DNA of 25,159 nucleotides, from positions 1-25,159 of the forward strand of contig DAITMB010000075.1 of the NCBI GenBank assembly GCA_036835375.1, in the 5' to 3' direction. The DNA comes from JANQTF01 sp036835375. Lineage in GTDB: Bacteria; Bacteroidota; Bacteroidia; J057. Under the pieces are notes generated by a model. It had not been told where the DNA came from. It ran no database searches and worked only from the letters and a program-made list of their open reading frames with translations. How positions within the stretch are numbered: the stretch's first letter is position 1; each line of letters starts with the position of its first letter. This document shows positions 23,867 to 25,159 of the stretch, piece after piece. The position numbers and the translations under genes are program-made.

Positions 23867-25108
23867 ATGGAAGTTTCGCTCGACTTGCTCCAAGCCACAG
23901 CCTCTTTCGCCCGCAAGATCCTCCGCGACGAAATGGATCCTAATTACCAATACCATTCTCTAGAACACACCTTTCAAGTGGTGGAAATGGTGGAAGAAAT
24001 TGGGCTGAAATGCCTCCTTAAAGACAATGAAATCAAGGTTCTTCAACTGGCAGGATGGATGCATGACCTCGGATACATTCGAGTGTATGATGGTCACGAG
24101 CAGGTGTCGATGGAAATGGCAAGAGAGTTTTTGGAAAGCCAGCAAGCTCCGGTGGAGGTCGTGGAGACTGTCGTAGGTTTAATTGAAGCCACAAAGCTGA
24201 GCCAGGAGCCCAGAAATACCTTAGAAAAGGTGATCAAAGACGCGGATTTGTTTAACCTTTCGACGCCCGATGCTCTCGTGAATTCGGAGAAAATCCGGTG
24301 GGAGTGGAAGTATTTTTGTCAGCGAGAGTTTTCAGATGAGGCATGGGATGAATTCAACTTCAACTTTTTCAACAACCACGAATACTACACCGATTATGCG
24401 CGGGAAAACATGGAGCCGCTAAAGCTGGAGCATATTAAAAAGTTGGCCAAAAAAATTAAAAAGCGTAGGAAAAAGCAGGAGCAATCGGAACAGGCCATTT
24501 TAGAATTTCAGCTTGATGAAAAAGATGCCCAAGTGGATAAGCTCAAGCGCAAGCTCAAAAAACTTAAAAACCAGCGCCCCGAACGCGGAATCGAAACCAT
24601 GTTTCGAACAACCTACCGCACCCATATCAATCTCTCCGACCTCGCAGACAACAAAGCGAACATTCTTCTGTCGATCAACGCGATCATTATTTCGATTGTC
24701 TTTACCAATGCGATCGGCACTGGCTTGGGACTCTCCGATGGCTACGTAGTGGTCCCCAATTTATTGATGCTGACTGTCTGCATGGCGACCATCGTTTTTG
24801 CGATTCTTGCCACGCGACCTAAGGTCAATTCGGGGGTGTTTGACCGAAAAGACATTCTTGACAAGAAAACCAACTTACTGTTTTTCGGGAATTTCTACCG
24901 AATGGAGATTGATGACTTCCTCTGGGGCATCAATGAGATGATGGCTGATGCCGATTATCTCTATGGCAGCATGGCAAAAGACATTTTTTACTTGGGAAAA
25001 GTCTTAGCGAGAAAGTTTAAGTTACTACGATGGGCATACAACATTTTCATGTATGGAATGGGGTTATCGATCTTGGTGTACGCGATTACCATCGTTCTCA
25101 ATGCCTAG
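23867..25108 (+). CDS. HD-domain phosphohydrolase fused to a Pycsar-type transmembrane effector domain (PycTM, DUF5706-like)
   Basis: A 413-residue membrane protein in three parts. Residues about 1-195 are an HD domain with the metal-binding set H30/H34 (YHSLEHTFQV), H66-D67 (GWMHDLGY) and D127 (IKDADLFNL), as in phosphodiesterases for cyclic nucleotides or nucleotides. Residues about 195-240 are a highly charged Lys/Glu coiled coil. Residues about 245-413 match the PycTM domain: FRTTYRTHINLSDLADNKAN, membrane segments at about 265-283 and 297-315, FFGNFYRMEIDDFLWGI, and a last membrane segment at about 392-411. In Pycsar defence, PycTM effectors respond to cCMP or cUMP and damage the membrane. 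No pyrimidine cyclase gene is visible; the right neighbour is outside the window. This may be a housekeeping signalling protein of Bacteroidota rather than a defence gene. Start ATG 23867, no clear ribosome binding site. Confidence 0.85.
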   Translation: MEVSLDLLQATASFARKILRDEMDPNYQYHSLEHTFQVVEMVEEIGLKCLLKDNEIKVLQLAGWMHDLGYIRVYDGHEQVSMEMAREFLESQQAPVEVVETVVGLIEATKLSQEPRNTLEKVIKDADLFNLSTPDALVNSEKIRWEWKYFCQREFSDEAWDEFNFNFFNNHEYYTDYARENMEPLKLEHIKKLAKKIKKRRKKQEQSEQAILEFQLDEKDAQVDKLKRKLKKLKNQRPERGIETMFRTTYRTHINLSDLADNKANILLSINAIIISIVFTNAIGTGLGLSDGYVVVPNLLMLTVCMATIVFAILATRPKVNSGVFDRKDILDKKTNLLFFGNFYRMEIDDFLWGINEMMADADYLYGSMAKDIFYLGKVLARKFKLLRWAYNIFMYGMGLSILVYAITIVLNA

Positions 25109-25159
25109 TGCTTTCGGAACCAATTTCTTTACCATTTAAACTTGCCCTTTTTCCGCGGT

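Overview
The window reads as chromosomal DNA of a member of the phylum Bacteroidota. Pointers are a YtxJ-type bacillithiol-system thioredoxin, a PG_1098-like methyltransferase with a THUMP-like tail, an HD-PycTM protein, a cohesin-like secreted protein ending in a type IX-secretion-like tail, PPi-type phosphofructokinase residues, and weak or absent Shine-Dalgarno sites (clpC is the exception). The domain mixture and the large CUB/laminin-like secreted amidase fit the Saprospiria (Lewinella or Haliscomenobacter relatives), but the class is a guess. There are no rRNA, tRNA, insertion sequence, phage or CRISPR features. The sequence is a scaffold: 10475-10574 is exactly 100 N inside a penicillin-binding-protein gene.

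Layout. 1-1149 is the 3' part of an unrecognised helical-repeat protein, cut by the left edge. 1328-3095 holds two divergent exported proteins, one cohesin-like with a sorting tail and one with two EF-hands, separated by a 334-bp intergenic region. 3258-7982 carries a SAM methyltransferase, an isolated nuoH (complex I subunit H, no other nuo gene nearby) and clpC with a good ribosome binding site. 8093-9726 carries a CoA-binding protein, apaG and an OsmC-family peroxidase. On the minus strand, 9773-12099 has a TIGR01777 epimerase followed by dacB (PBP4-type carboxypeptidase, interrupted by the N gap). A class V aminotransferase diverges from the epimerase at 12139-13248, and a degenerate COQ7-like protein lies opposite at 13319-13792.

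13967-18106 is the largest gene: a secreted zinc amidase with two CUB domains, an Fn3-like domain and a duplicated laminin-G-like module joined by Pro/Thr linkers. It converges on a Rieske oxygenase, followed upstream by the PG_1098-like methyltransferase (both minus). 20789-21252 is a two-gene unit of a 39-residue putative lipoprotein and YtxJ. On the minus strand come a PPi-type phosphofructokinase and an FKBP-type lipoprotein isomerase. The window closes with an HD phosphohydrolase fused to a Pycsar-type membrane effector domain (23867-25108).

Most of this is housekeeping: cell wall metabolism (dacB, amidase), proteostasis (clpC, FKBP), thiol and peroxide redox (OsmC, YtxJ), and energy metabolism (nuoH, PPi-PFK). 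The most unusual items are the HD-PycTM fusion, the COQ7-like protein with missing metal ligands, the duplicated-module amidase, the small lipoprotein next to ytxJ, and several well-formed palindromes in intergenic regions. I found no convincing wholly new multi-gene system.
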